Source of the DNA: a virus
Strand: one strand, 5' to 3'
Length of the DNA stretch: 45,448 bases
Virus record (IMG/VR): IMGVR_UViG_3300032296_000825
Location: 1-45,448 of that record
In this document: positions 8,775-17,617 of the stretch, one piece after another
Numbering within the stretch: the first letter of the stretch is position 1
Layout of the letters: every line of letters begins with the position of its first letter
Program-made: the position numbers and the translations under genes
The notes under the pieces: model-generated
Database searches by the model: none
Seen by the model: the letters and a program-made list of their open reading frames with translations, nothing else
Told to the model about the DNA's origin: nothing

Positions 8775-9869
8775 ATGGCGAAGTTAAACAAACAAATCCT
8801 AGACAGAGCATACGGTTCAGAACCCGAGTGGTCGGGGAACGAAGACGACATAATTGATGGAATCAATTGGTATGTCACTACATCCGATAGGAGAAACTAT
8901 AAGAAATGGACTCTTGATTGGGTGAAAGATGAGCGTAGTCATTGGTCAAAAGAAGATTATGACTATGTTCGAAGGAATCCAAATAAATCATTCAGACAAA
9001 TCGGTCATTATTGCCGAATGCTGTCCCGTGGTTATCCTCAACTAGATCAGTTGACAAAGGTAGCAAATGAACAAATTGCTACGATGATTTCTTCGGGTAA
9101 GGTAAAGAAGGAAATAAACGCCGAGAAGGGTGTTGTCACTCCAATCGACAGGATTAACAATCAAGTAAATGAACTTGCTTGTGACATGAATATTCTTCTA
9201 GATGCTGTGAATGAATCCATCAGAGCAAATACAGAAGTTCACAAGAAAGCAGATGTATTCAAGTGGTTGAAGGACAAGAGAGTCGGTCACAGACAGGCAA
9301 GACTTCTAGCAGATGTGTTTGTTCCTAATCTAAAGGAACTAGATGATTTGCTGTCGGGCAAGGATAAAGATTTGAAAGAGGGTTATTCCTATCTTTCCAA
9401 ACCACAGCAGAAGAAGTACCATGCATTTGTGAAGTCGATTGTTGATGATTGCATTCGCTATTCGGATCAAAATAAACCATTCATCGTTAGGAAGAAGAGA
9501 AGACGCGACCCGTCTAAGGTTGTGTCCAAGGTAAAATACCTAGAGACAAGTCCTGAATTTGGTCTTCGTAGCGAACCCCCACAAGATATTATTGATTCGA
9601 AGAAAGTGGTGGTTTTCAATACCAAGTACAAGGTTCTTAGTGTATACTGGTCCAAGGGCGACGATCTGTTGTCTGTCAAGGGAACGACCATACTCAATTA
9701 TGACGAGGAAAAGTCAGAGTGTCGCACCATAAAGAAACCAAAAGCACTAATAAAGACTATCAAGAATGAGAAAAACTTGGATAAGGTTTGGAGTTCCCAA
9801 AATAGTGTAGTAAAGAAACCCAACGGAAGACTAAACGAGTTCTCCGTTATCGTGAAAGTGTTCAAATGA
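8775..9869 (+). CDS. Unknown conserved-type phage protein, 364 aa
   Basis: I do not recognise a domain. The protein is basic and probably soluble, with a W/Y-rich N-terminus (WYVTTSDRRNYKKW), a helical middle (ELACDMNILLDAVNESI, KADVFKWLKDKRVGHRQARLL) and a beta-rich C-terminus (KVVVFNTKYKVLSVYWS). It lies between galE and RNase H and overlaps the latter by 4 bp. The basic charge and its position in the replication run would fit nucleic-acid binding, but this is inference. Confidence 0.75.
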   Translation: MAKLNKQILDRAYGSEPEWSGNEDDIIDGINWYVTTSDRRNYKKWTLDWVKDERSHWSKEDYDYVRRNPNKSFRQIGHYCRMLSRGYPQLDQLTKVANEQIATMISSGKVKKEINAEKGVVTPIDRINNQVNELACDMNILLDAVNESIRANTEVHKKADVFKWLKDKRVGHRQARLLADVFVPNLKELDDLLSGKDKDLKEGYSYLSKPQQKKYHAFVKSIVDDCIRYSDQNKPFIVRKKRRRDPSKVVSKVKYLETSPEFGLRSEPPQDIIDSKKVVVFNTKYKVLSVYWSKGDDLLSVKGTTILNYDEEKSECRTIKKPKALIKTIKNEKNLDKVWSSQNSVVKKPNGRLNEFSVIVKVFK

Positions 9870-10738
9870 TTCTGCTTGATACAAATCAACTTTTCTTAGC
9901 GTCCTACTTCGTTCATCGCAAATACTCGGAACAAGTGGAAGAAGGGATGCTTCGTCATCTTTTCCTCAACACCATCCGAATGTATCGTAAGCAATTCCAC
10001 AAGGAATACGGAGAAGTTATTCTCTGTCTAGAGTCTTCTAATTGTTGGCGAAAGCAGTTCTATCCTTATTACAAGGCAGGACGCAAGAAGAAGGATGATA
10101 CCCATGATTGGAAGACCGTCTTTGATCTTTTTGAGAAGTACATCAAGGAGATCAGCGAGGTTTTCCCTTGGATGATTATGCGTGTACCACAAACGGAAGC
10201 GGATGACATTATTGCAGTCATCTGCCAACAGTTTCATTGTGACGAGAAAATTATGATCTTGTCCAATGACAAGGACTTCATGCAGTTGCAGCGATACCCT
10301 TCCATCTTTCAGTACAGTCCAATCAAGAAGGAACAATTGATCTGCACCGATCCAAAGGCATTCCTTGTTGAGCATATCCTAAAGGGTGATACTGCCGATG
10401 GAATCCCCAACATCCTTTCCGATGATGATGTGTTTGTTCAGGAGGACAAGCGTCAGAAGACTCTAGGCAAGAAGAAGATGCTACAGTTGATCTCTGATGG
10501 TAAACTTTCAGAGGTTGAAAATTGGAATCGAAATCAGACACTAGTTGACTTCTCTTCGATTCCTGATACAATCCGCGAAGACATCATCAGAATGTACAAG
10601 AACGAAAAGAGTTTCCGAGACAATCAGCGTCAGGAAATATCCAATACCCCGGGACAGGGTATGTTTAGTAGAGTGTCCACATACTTCATCAAGAACAATC
10701 TGAACAACCTTACAGATTTGGTGGAGGATTTCATCTGA
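9866..10738 (+). CDS. rnh: RNase H / 5'-3' flap exonuclease (T4 Rnh-like)
   Basis: A 290-residue FEN/PIN-type nuclease. Acidic active-site motifs are visible: LLDTNQL (3-9), CLESSNCWRKQFYPYYK (arch-helix region), TEADDIIAV (about 110-118) and LSNDKDFMQLQ. T4 RNase H (305 aa) removes RNA primers and some adjacent DNA from Okazaki fragments. It sits directly upstream of the clamp and clamp-loader genes. It overlaps the previous gene by 4 bp. Confidence 0.92.
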   Translation: MILLDTNQLFLASYFVHRKYSEQVEEGMLRHLFLNTIRMYRKQFHKEYGEVILCLESSNCWRKQFYPYYKAGRKKKDDTHDWKTVFDLFEKYIKEISEVFPWMIMRVPQTEADDIIAVICQQFHCDEKIMILSNDKDFMQLQRYPSIFQYSPIKKEQLICTDPKAFLVEHILKGDTADGIPNILSDDDVFVQEDKRQKTLGKKKMLQLISDGKLSEVENWNRNQTLVDFSSIPDTIREDIIRMYKNEKSFRDNQRQEISNTPGQGMFSRVSTYFIKNNLNNLTDLVEDFI

Positions 10739-10748
10739 AGAGGTTCAT

Positions 10749-10952
10749 ATGAATAGAGATAGATTTGATAGAGATCGGGACAAGAGAAAGAGAAGCGAGA
10801 GTGACTACCATGACTACTTCAAGTCAGCAAGACGAGAAGAGCGTCAGAAGCGTAGGCACAATATCAACCACAAGATGAAGGACATTGCTTCGGGTCATCT
10901 TTCACCTGATGAGATAGCGGAACTTGAGGAATATTATGAAAACGACGAGTGA
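10749..10952 (+). CDS. Small highly charged protein, unknown
   Basis: A 67-residue protein, Arg/Asp/Lys-rich at the N-terminus and with an acidic C-terminal helix (LSPDEIAELEEYYENDE). It is preceded by AGAGG, and its 3' end lies just before the sliding-clamp gene. No recognised homologue. Its tail carries the sequence that can act as ribosome binding site for an alternative clamp start at 10936, so translation of the two may be coupled. Confidence 0.65.
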   Translation: MNRDRFDRDRDKRKRSESDYHDYFKSARREERQKRRHNINHKMKDIASGHLSPDEIAELEEYYENDE

Positions 10953-10959
10953 AACCACA

Positions 10960-11634
10960 ATGAAACTTTCAAAGCAGTCAATTGACATACTAAAGAACTT
11001 CAGCAGCATCAATTCAAATCTGCATATCATTCAAGGTGCAGAACAAATTACAGTTTCCCCCATGAAGAATATCATGGTGGAGGCAAAGTTTGAAGAAGAG
11101 TTTCCCCGCGAATTTGCTATTTGGGACTTGAGTAAGTTCCTTGGAACGATCTCGCTATTTGATGATCCAATCCTAGACTTCAGGGACAAGAATGTTATTG
11201 TCTCTAGCGGTTCTACAAAGGTGGTTTATCACTATGCCGAACCAAAGTTGGTAAGCGGTTGTCGTCCATCCAAGGAATTCACCATGCCTGATACGGTCAT
11301 CAACTTTGATCTGTCCCATCGTGAGTTTGTTGAACTACAGAGAGCAGCAGCAGTTCTCCGTCTACCTGATCTTTGCATTACCAATAGCGATGATGGAATC
11401 GAAATTGTTGCTCTCGACAAGAACGATGTGACATCGAACCGTTATTCTATTACGGTTGGCGAAAACAAGTCAGGTGCTTCCTTCAAGATGTACCTTAAGA
11501 GCGAGTATCTAAAGTTGCTTGCAGGAGACTACACCGTTGACATTTCCGACAAGATCGTGAGTCGTTTTAAGAACAATACCGTTGATCTCACCTACTACAT
11601 CGCCCTTGACTCGGATTCGGTCTATAATGGTTGA
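10960..11634 (+). CDS. 45: Sliding clamp (gp45)
   Basis: A 224-residue clamp protein, aligning from MKLSKQSIDILKNFSSINSN with T4 gp45 (MKLSKDTTALLKNFATINSG; 228 aa). The homotrimer gives processivity to the polymerase and, in T4, activates late transcription with gp33/gp55. The start at 10960 follows homology; an in-frame ATG at 10936 has a better ribosome site (GAGGA at 10926-10930) and would add eight residues (MKTTSETT), so the true start is not settled. Confidence 0.93.
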   Translation: MKLSKQSIDILKNFSSINSNLHIIQGAEQITVSPMKNIMVEAKFEEEFPREFAIWDLSKFLGTISLFDDPILDFRDKNVIVSSGSTKVVYHYAEPKLVSGCRPSKEFTMPDTVINFDLSHREFVELQRAAAVLRLPDLCITNSDDGIEIVALDKNDVTSNRYSITVGENKSGASFKMYLKSEYLKLLAGDYTVDISDKIVSRFKNNTVDLTYYIALDSDSVYNG

Positions 11635-12577
11635 AACAATGAACGATGAATTCCTTTGGGTCGAGAAGTACCGACCAAGAACAATCGAAGAGTGCATCCT
11701 CCCCGATGATCTACGAAAGACCTTCCAAGCAATCGTAGACAGCGGGGAGATGCAGAATCTTCTCCTATCGGGTGGGCCTGGGTGTGGCAAGACCACAGTT
11801 GCCCGAGCATTGGCAAACCAACTAGGTTGCGATTGCATGGTCATCAACTGCTCGGAGGATGGAAACATCGACACCCTTCGGACAAAGATCAGGAACTTCT
11901 CTAGCACGGTTTCACTCACCGATCAAAAGAAGGTCGTGATCCTAGACGAGTTTGATTATTCAAACGCACAGTCAACACAACCCGCTCTCCGTGGGTTCAT
12001 CGAAGAGTTCTCCAAGAACTGTCGATTCGTTCTGACTTGCAACTATAAGAATCGAATCATCGAACCCCTTCATTCAAGATGTACCTGTATTGACTTCAAG
12101 TTCAGCAAGAATGATCGCATGAAGGTGAGCGCAATGTTTATGAAGCGTCTCACCGACATCCTAACCCAAGAAGGTGTGGGTTTTGATGAGAGAGTTCTTG
12201 CAAAACTAATCACTCGCTATTCCCCCGATTGGCGCAGGGTTCTAAACGAGTGTCAACGATACTCCGTAGGTGGTGATATTGATGTAGGCATCCTCTCTGA
12301 GTCGGGGGATGTTCGTGTATCTGAACTTACTAATTTCCTAAAGGAAAAGGACTTCACTAATGTCCGCAAGTGGGTGACAGAGAACATCCACAACGATCAG
12401 ACGGTGATCTTCCGCAAAATCTATGACAGTCTTTATGACAAGATGGAGGCGCAGTCGATCCCAAATGCGGTTCTCATTCTCGCAGACTATCAGTACAAGG
12501 CAGCATTCGTCGCGGATGCGGAGATCAACTTGGTCGCCTGTCTTACAACTATTATGATGGAGTGTGATTTCAAGTGA
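11627..12577 (+). CDS. 44: Clamp loader large subunit (gp44, AAA+)
   Basis: A 316-residue AAA+ ATPase: VEKYRPRTIEECILPDDL near the N-terminus, Walker A SGGPGCGKTT, Walker B ILDEFDYS, sensor 1 LTCNYKNR and an arginine-finger-type HSRC. T4 gp44 is 319 aa and forms a 4:1 complex with gp62 to open and load gp45. The ATG at 11627 places KYRP at the same distance from the start as in T4; an ATG at 11639 is also possible. Neither has a clear ribosome site, suggesting coupling to gene 45, which it overlaps by 8 bp. Confidence 0.95.
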   Translation: MVETMNDEFLWVEKYRPRTIEECILPDDLRKTFQAIVDSGEMQNLLLSGGPGCGKTTVARALANQLGCDCMVINCSEDGNIDTLRTKIRNFSSTVSLTDQKKVVILDEFDYSNAQSTQPALRGFIEEFSKNCRFVLTCNYKNRIIEPLHSRCTCIDFKFSKNDRMKVSAMFMKRLTDILTQEGVGFDERVLAKLITRYSPDWRRVLNECQRYSVGGDIDVGILSESGDVRVSELTNFLKEKDFTNVRKWVTENIHNDQTVIFRKIYDSLYDKMEAQSIPNAVLILADYQYKAAFVADAEINLVACLTTIMMECDFK

Positions 12578-12954
12578 ATCTTACCGAAGTTCTCAACTCC
12601 ATCAACTACGACAAGACGGACATCTTCCGCGATCTGCCCGATGTGACAGACAAGGAGTATGTCCCCTTTGTCATCAACAAGTGCCTGTCCTACTTCCCCG
12701 ATACCATTCTACAGGCAAATGCCATGAACATGAGGCATGGGATGGATCGTAGGATGCAGTATCATTATCTACAAAATTCTATCCGAAAGCGGAAGCGGTT
12801 CTCAAAATGGAACAAGATTGGCAAATCGGACGATCTTGAAATTGTGAAGAGACATTACGGTTATTCAGCACAGCGAGCAGAAGAGGCCCTTTCTATTCTA
12901 TCGGAAGAGCAGTTGGAGAATCTTAAAAAACTACATAAAGGAGAATCGCCATGA
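12574..12954 (+). CDS. 62: Clamp loader small subunit (gp62)
   Basis: A 126-residue protein starting at GTG and overlapping gene 44's stop (GTGA). It is shorter than T4 gp62 (187 aa) but keeps the pattern VINKCLSYFPDTILQANAMN (T4: NALSQFPECMPAVYAMN) and YHYLQNSIRKRKRFSKW (T4: FNYLMAAVPRGKRYGKW). It is the single non-ATPase subunit of the loader. The C-terminus is shortened relative to T4. The stop codon overlaps the start-stop leader described separately. Confidence 0.88.
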   Translation: MNLTEVLNSINYDKTDIFRDLPDVTDKEYVPFVINKCLSYFPDTILQANAMNMRHGMDRRMQYHYLQNSIRKRKRFSKWNKIGKSDDLEIVKRHYGYSAQRAEEALSILSEEQLENLKKLHKGESP

Positions 12955-12959
12955 TTTAG
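12938..12959 (+). promoter_or_regulatory. Start-stop leader before regA
   Basis: A strong AAGGAG (12938-12943) is followed 7 nt later by ATG ATT TAG (12951-12959), a two-codon reading frame in the same frame as regA. A second in-frame TAG follows at 12972-12974, then GTG (12975) and ATG (12981). The ATG overlaps the gp62 stop. This arrangement looks like a translational leader that takes ribosomes finishing gp62 and stops them before regA. Confidence 0.4.
12944..12954 (+). repeat. 11-bp direct repeat, left copy (right copy 13381-13391)
   Basis: AATCGCCATGA occurs exactly at 12944-12954 and again at 13381-13391, bracketing regA. In both copies the ATG lies at a potential translation start: the two-codon leader on the left and the GT25-like gene on the right. 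It could be a RegA operator, a duplication scar from insertion, or chance similarity of two initiation sites. Confidence 0.5.
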
Positions 12960-12980
12960 TACAGAAAGAGTTAGGTGAAT

Positions 12981-13382
12981 ATGGAAAAAGATAATATTGT
13001 GGGTGAGTTGTTAGAGATCACCCTAAAGACGGAAGAGGACTTCTTAAAAGTTAAAGAAACATTGACCCGAGTCGGGGTGTCCTCCCGCAAAGAAAAGAAA
13101 CTCTATCAGTCATGTCATATACTCCACAAGAGGGGCAAGTATTACATTGTCCACTTCAAGGAGTTGTTTAAGTTGGATGGTCTTGAGTCGAACTTTGACC
13201 AAGAGGACTTGGGAAGACGAAACTCAATCGCCAAGTTGCTAGAAGAATGGGGTCTGCTGACAATCGTAGATTCGGAAAAGGCAGAAGACCCCATAACCCC
13301 CTTGAGCAAAATCAAGATCATCAAGTATTCTGAACGGGGGGAGTGGGAACTCTGTCCTAAATACCACATAGGGAAGAAATAA
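12981..13382 (+). CDS. regA: RegA translational repressor
   Basis: A 133-residue protein closely matching T4 RegA (122 aa): LEITLKTEEDFLKVKETL, LYQSCHILHKRGKYYIVHFK and a C-terminal WELCPKYHIGKK. RegA binds translation-initiation regions of many phage early mRNAs, including its own. The N-terminus is about 11 residues longer than T4's. ATG 12981 is chosen (AGGTGA just upstream); GTG 12975 is the alternative. The upstream start-stop leader and the 11-bp repeat may relate to autoregulation. Confidence 0.95.
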   Translation: MEKDNIVGELLEITLKTEEDFLKVKETLTRVGVSSRKEKKLYQSCHILHKRGKYYIVHFKELFKLDGLESNFDQEDLGRRNSIAKLLEEWGLLTIVDSEKAEDPITPLSKIKIIKYSERGEWELCPKYHIGKK

Positions 13383-13387
13383 TCGCC

Positions 13388-14038
13388 ATGAAAATTGATC
13401 TTCGTAATGTATACACACTTTGGATAAACCTAGACGAGAAGACAGACAACGCCCAGTACATGGAAAATCTATTCAAGGAGAATGGGTTTACCAATACTGA
13501 GCGTTTTTCTGCTATAAAGAAAAGCACACCCACGGCAGACAGAATCGGTGAACAGCATTATCCCGGTATTGCTGAATCTCAGTTTGCTTGCATGAGAAAG
13601 ATCATGCAAAGGGGTTATCCCGCATTGATCCTAGAGGACGATGTTGCCATAAACAAGGACATATTTTTTCCTGAAATAGAAGTTCCTGATGACTGTGATG
13701 CATTCTACCTCGGTACATCTCATGGAGATAATCACTATTCTGCTGTAAGTGTCGGTAATGGAATCTGCAAGATCAAGAATATGCTTTCTGCTCATGCTAT
13801 TCTGTATACTTCAGATAGGTACATCAATGATATAGTAACCAATGGTCCTAGGTATGTCGAAGAGCAGAAGAAACCATTTGATGTCTACACATATCAAATC
13901 CAACAGAGATACAATATATACTCATTCCCTGCTCCTTTCTTCTACCAAAGTGATGATAGAAACAATGCTAACAAGTGGGAAGCAATGACCAAAAATCCAT
14001 TAAGAATCACCAAGAAGTTTAGTGTATTTACAATCTGA
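13388..14038 (+). CDS. GT25-like glycosyltransferase
   Basis: A 216-residue protein resembling the GT25 (LPS-biosynthesis LgtB-like) fold: an N-terminal VYTLWINLDEKTDN strand, a region equivalent to the family's GE/C-S segment (GIAESQFACMRKIMQRGYP) and the acidic motif LILEDDVAINKD (about 96-107). Members transfer galactose or related sugars to LPS or to hydroxylysine of collagens. This gene opens the large accessory block after regA. Base use is visibly more AT-rich than in the replication genes. The acceptor is unknown. Confidence 0.75.
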   Translation: MKIDLRNVYTLWINLDEKTDNAQYMENLFKENGFTNTERFSAIKKSTPTADRIGEQHYPGIAESQFACMRKIMQRGYPALILEDDVAINKDIFFPEIEVPDDCDAFYLGTSHGDNHYSAVSVGNGICKIKNMLSAHAILYTSDRYINDIVTNGPRYVEEQKKPFDVYTYQIQQRYNIYSFPAPFFYQSDDRNNANKWEAMTKNPLRITKKFSVFTI

Positions 14039-14046
14039 GATTTGAC

Positions 14047-14808
14047 ATGATTTCATTCAATAGACTAGGAAATATGGGCAGACTTGGAAACCAAATGTTT
14101 CAGTATGCCTCGACATTAGGAATTGCTAGAAAGATAGGAACACAAGCACATTGTAATCTGCAAAACAGCAGTCTTAAGAAATGCTTTTTCTTGGGGGATG
14201 TTTATGATAGTGTTCTTCTTTGTGACAACTATGTGGAAGAGAAGTTCTCATTTAATGAATCGGTTTTCTTTCTCGACAAAAATGAAAATAGAGATTTGAT
14301 TGGATACTTTCAGACTGAAAAGTATTTCAAGCATATTGAAGATGAAATAAAAAAGAACTTCACATTTCTACCACATATAGAGAAAGAGGCAAGAGAAGCG
14401 TTCGATATTCTTGATTTATCACCTGAAAACACGATATCTCTTCATGTTAGAAGAGGCGACTATACTTCATTGCCAGACTACCATCCCATACAAACGATGG
14501 AATACTATATGAGTAGTCTAGAGGTTCTAGGAAAAGATAGAAATGAAGATGTTCTTGTTGTATCTGATGATATAAATTGGTGCATGAACAACTTCAAGGG
14601 AAATAAGTTTAAATTCATCACCTCAAGTCCATCTTTGGATATGTGTGTAATGAGTATGTGTTCAAGTCATGTAATCGCCAACAGTAGTTTTAGTTGGTGG
14701 GCAGCATGGTTGAGTGGAAATGCGACAGTAGCACCAAAAACATGGTTCGGTAGTAAAGGCCCTCAAGATTGGAATGACATTTATTGTGAAGGGTGGACTG
14801 TATTATGA
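14047..14808 (+). CDS. GT11-like alpha-1,2-fucosyltransferase
   Basis: A 253-residue protein with the GT11 hallmarks: N-terminal GRLGNQMFQYASTLGIA, the GDP-fucose-binding SLHVRRGDYTSL (about 135-146) and C-terminal IANSSFSWWAAWLSG. GT11 enzymes transfer L-fucose from GDP-fucose, usually to galactose O2. It sits near the GDP-fucose synthase and the GT10-like gene, supporting a fucosylation module. Its last bases overlap the next gene (ATGA). Confidence 0.88.
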   Translation: MISFNRLGNMGRLGNQMFQYASTLGIARKIGTQAHCNLQNSSLKKCFFLGDVYDSVLLCDNYVEEKFSFNESVFFLDKNENRDLIGYFQTEKYFKHIEDEIKKNFTFLPHIEKEAREAFDILDLSPENTISLHVRRGDYTSLPDYHPIQTMEYYMSSLEVLGKDRNEDVLVVSDDINWCMNNFKGNKFKFITSSPSLDMCVMSMCSSHVIANSSFSWWAAWLSGNATVAPKTWFGSKGPQDWNDIYCEGWTVL

Positions 14809-15686
14809 GAAGATTTAATGCACTATCAATAGTAGACCCCGTGACATGGAATAGATGGTCTGAGCATGGAGTATATCAATGGTTGAAAGATGCTCTAGAG
14901 AAGAACAATCAGACCATGAATTTGATTGTTGATAATACTGTTCTATATGAAGAACACGATAAAGAAGATTCATATGGAATTCTCATAGAATCTCCCGATA
15001 TCCTTGAGTGGTATCATACAGATGTTTTAGGGTTTAGGGGAGCAAGTTTCTTTGAGACTCTGACGGATAAAATGAAAAGAGGAGATCATAGATTTCGTAA
15101 ACTCTATACCTTTGACAAGAGGTATCAAGGTATTCCTAATACTGTGATAATGGGTCAGACTTGTTTTCCGACAATCCCGAAAGAGAGAATGGGTCTTTAT
15201 AGAGAAGAGAAAAAGGAATTAGTGACATTCATAACAAGCAACAAGAATATGACCAAACTTCAAGAGTTTAGAATGTCTCTAGCAAGAAATCTAATAGACA
15301 AGGGTATACCTGTTTTTGGTCGGGGGTACAATCCAGTAGAATGTAAGTCTGAAGTTCTTCGAAAATCAATGTTTTGTTTTGCGGTTGAGAATGGAATCTA
15401 TAGAGGATACCATACAGAAAAAGTGATGGACTGCTTTGTTACTGGTTGTGTGCCAATATATATTGGTGATCCTGACATATCGGATCACTATGATACTAGA
15501 GGAATGATTATATTCAAGAATCCTGAAGAAATGATGGAGAAAGGTGTTGACATTTCAGCAGATTTGTACTATAAAATGCTTCCTTTCGTGGAGAGGAACT
15601 ACGAAATTGCCACCAAAGAGTATACTCCCTCTTTTGAAAAGTGTGTTTCTCTAATATATGAGGATATGATTAGTCATGGACAATAG
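14805..15686 (+). CDS. GT10-like fucosyltransferase
   Basis: A 293-residue protein whose C-terminal half carries the GT10 donor-binding signature: KSMFCFAVENGIYRGYHTEK followed by VMDCFVTGCVPIYIGDP. The family is alpha-1,3/1,4-fucosyltransferases using GDP-fucose. The N-terminal half is less conserved and probably binds acceptor. ATG at 14805 (overlapping the previous stop) is preferred to an upstream GTG at 14793. The exact sugar is inferred from the family and context. Confidence 0.75.
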   Translation: MRRFNALSIVDPVTWNRWSEHGVYQWLKDALEKNNQTMNLIVDNTVLYEEHDKEDSYGILIESPDILEWYHTDVLGFRGASFFETLTDKMKRGDHRFRKLYTFDKRYQGIPNTVIMGQTCFPTIPKERMGLYREEKKELVTFITSNKNMTKLQEFRMSLARNLIDKGIPVFGRGYNPVECKSEVLRKSMFCFAVENGIYRGYHTEKVMDCFVTGCVPIYIGDPDISDHYDTRGMIIFKNPEEMMEKGVDISADLYYKMLPFVERNYEIATKEYTPSFEKCVSLIYEDMISHGQ

Positions 15687-16926
15687 AGTTAGATCATTAG
15701 ACCTGAAGATTAGAAACGCTTTAGAACAGTCACAACCTAATTGTGATCTGTATTCACCTGTCTACATGGGAAAAAACTTCGAAGACGAAGTAGATAGACG
15801 GTGTGGTAATAGCGATATAACCCACGAAAGAGGTGTGATGAAAAAGTTCCTATCTTTGATGTGGAACTCTCCTCACATCCCAAACGAAACATATGACAGC
15901 GTATATAACTGCATTAACTTCGATGATTTCACTTCCGTTAAAACGGAAGGGATTGATTATAAAAGCATTGTAGCAAAATGTAAGCACAAGACAAACTGTC
16001 ATACTATTCCAAAATACAATGTAATTGTTCCGGTAAGGAATCGCCAAGAGCATCTAGACACATTTCTAAAGAACACTCTGACTCTTTTTAAAGAGAAAAA
16101 AGATTGGTGTCTGACATTGATATTTCAAGAAGACACAGAAGAGAGTTTTGAGAGATCATCCTCTCTCCTATCAATGTACCCTCTTATTCACATCATTGAT
16201 ATGCCACATGACGAAGGGTTCTATTCCAAGTACGGAAGTAATATGAATAGATCGTTGTGTTACAATGTTGCATCAATGATTGTCGAATGTGAATTTCAGA
16301 TAAATCACGATGTCGATCTTTTGTTCGGAAACAACTTCATCGAAAATGTAGAATCAAAAACAGAGCAAGAATCCTTTCTTTGGTTACAACCATATAGAGG
16401 AAGCAGAGTTATTCTGATGACTGAAGATCAGACAAAAAGTATAAAGGGAGAAATAGAAAAAGGAAACAATGTTTCTTCTCTTGTGATACAGAATGCTCCA
16501 CCTCTGAGGAAAACTCCTGATTCATATGGTGCAACTGGAGGTTCTGTGGTCGTGAGGCATAAAGTTTTCAGGGAAATTGGTGGTTATGATCCTGAACTTG
16601 TTTGGGGTTATGCACCTGAAGACATTATCTTTTGGTTGAAGTTGGAGATATACTTCAAGACATACCAAAGAACAGAGTCCTACAAGTTAGAACCATTCTG
16701 TTGCAGAGATGTCTTCTCACATGAGACAGATGTAGAACTGTTCCATATGTACCACCCCCCAACTGAAACAGACAGAAGATATCCTTATTTCCCCTTGTTT
16801 ATTGCTAACTGGTTGATGAACATAGCGACAGATGAAGAACACGCCAAATGGTTGGAGATTTCCCGTGAACAATATGAACAATTTTACAATAATGATGGTA
16901 GGTTACAACTCTGCTCCTTGGATTAG
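15676..16926 (+). CDS. GT-A glycosyltransferase, galactosyltransferase-like
   Basis: A 416-residue protein. An N-terminal ~110-residue extension of unknown role precedes a GT-A domain: YNVIVPVRNRQEHLDTFL (about 114-131), the metal motif INHDVDLLF and a C-terminal IGGYDPELVWGYAPEDIIFW, which resembles the GGxDxxxxGWGxED motif of beta-1,4-galactosyltransferase and chondroitin-polymerase-like enzymes. A galactosyl donor could come from the GalE-like enzyme. It overlaps both neighbours. Confidence 0.75.
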   Translation: MDNRVRSLDLKIRNALEQSQPNCDLYSPVYMGKNFEDEVDRRCGNSDITHERGVMKKFLSLMWNSPHIPNETYDSVYNCINFDDFTSVKTEGIDYKSIVAKCKHKTNCHTIPKYNVIVPVRNRQEHLDTFLKNTLTLFKEKKDWCLTLIFQEDTEESFERSSSLLSMYPLIHIIDMPHDEGFYSKYGSNMNRSLCYNVASMIVECEFQINHDVDLLFGNNFIENVESKTEQESFLWLQPYRGSRVILMTEDQTKSIKGEIEKGNNVSSLVIQNAPPLRKTPDSYGATGGSVVVRHKVFREIGGYDPELVWGYAPEDIIFWLKLEIYFKTYQRTESYKLEPFCCRDVFSHETDVELFHMYHPPTETDRRYPYFPLFIANWLMNIATDEEHAKWLEISREQYEQFYNNDGRLQLCSLD

Positions 16927-17617
16927 GAGATCAATAGAGAGTGCGTTGGGTCAGAACTATAGTAACTTTCAAGTGGTTGCGGTAGATGCTCATACAACTG
17001 ATGGAACATATGAAATACTCAAGGAGTATGAATCTGATCCAAGATTCAAACTAATGAGGAACGAAGAGAGGAAATATGTTTCTGAGAATGTCTGTATCGC
17101 GGTGGATAACTCTCCAAACAACACTATAATGTGTGCCTTGGACTTTGATGATTGGTTGATGAGAGACGATGTGCTTTCTATTCTAGATGAAGTCTATAGT
17201 AATGATGTGTGGTTAACATATGGAAATTATGTTGATTACTATTCAGATGATTGTATCATAGATCATAAAGCATTGAGTGATTATCCAAAGAATGTGGTAG
17301 AAGGTAATCTTTTCAGATCAGACAGATGGAGAGCGACGCATATTAGAACCTTTAGAAAAAGTTTATTCCAAAAAATAGATAGAAAAGACTTCATTGATCC
17401 GAAGACGGGTACATGGTATAAGATGTCAGGTGACATGGGATATATGTTTCCAATGCTAGAGATGGCAGGGGATAAACACAGATTTGTGTCCACTCTGCTT
17501 TACTGCTACAATAAAACAAATCCAATCAATGACGACAAAGTATCTTTGGAAGAACAAATCAGTTGTGAGTCTTCTATTAGAAACTCTCCTGTGTACTCTA
17601 GACTAGAATCTTTGTAA
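16865..17617 (+). CDS. GT2 glycosyltransferase
   Basis: A GT2 domain of about 250 residues: FTIMMVGYNSAPWIRRSIES near the N-terminus, VVAVDAHTTDGTYEIL and the metal motif LDFDDWLM. GTG 16865 has GGAG (16854-16857) seven bases upstream; ATG 16874 is the alternative start, three codons later. The gene begins inside the end of the preceding gene, an overlap of about 60 bp, longer than usual here. It ends in a one-base overlap with the next start. Confidence 0.75.
   Translation: MNNMNNFTIMMVGYNSAPWIRRSIESALGQNYSNFQVVAVDAHTTDGTYEILKEYESDPRFKLMRNEERKYVSENVCIAVDNSPNNTIMCALDFDDWLMRDDVLSILDEVYSNDVWLTYGNYVDYYSDDCIIDHKALSDYPKNVVEGNLFRSDRWRATHIRTFRKSLFQKIDRKDFIDPKTGTWYKMSGDMGYMFPMLEMAGDKHRFVSTLLYCYNKTNPINDDKVSLEEQISCESSIRNSPVYSRLESL

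Noticed and set aside
12951-12980. TAG recoding or suppression to extend RegA upstream
   Set aside because: TAG is used as a normal stop for other genes here (for example those ending at 15686, 16926 and 22063), so readthrough as a general rule is unlikely. Leader regulation is the simpler reading.
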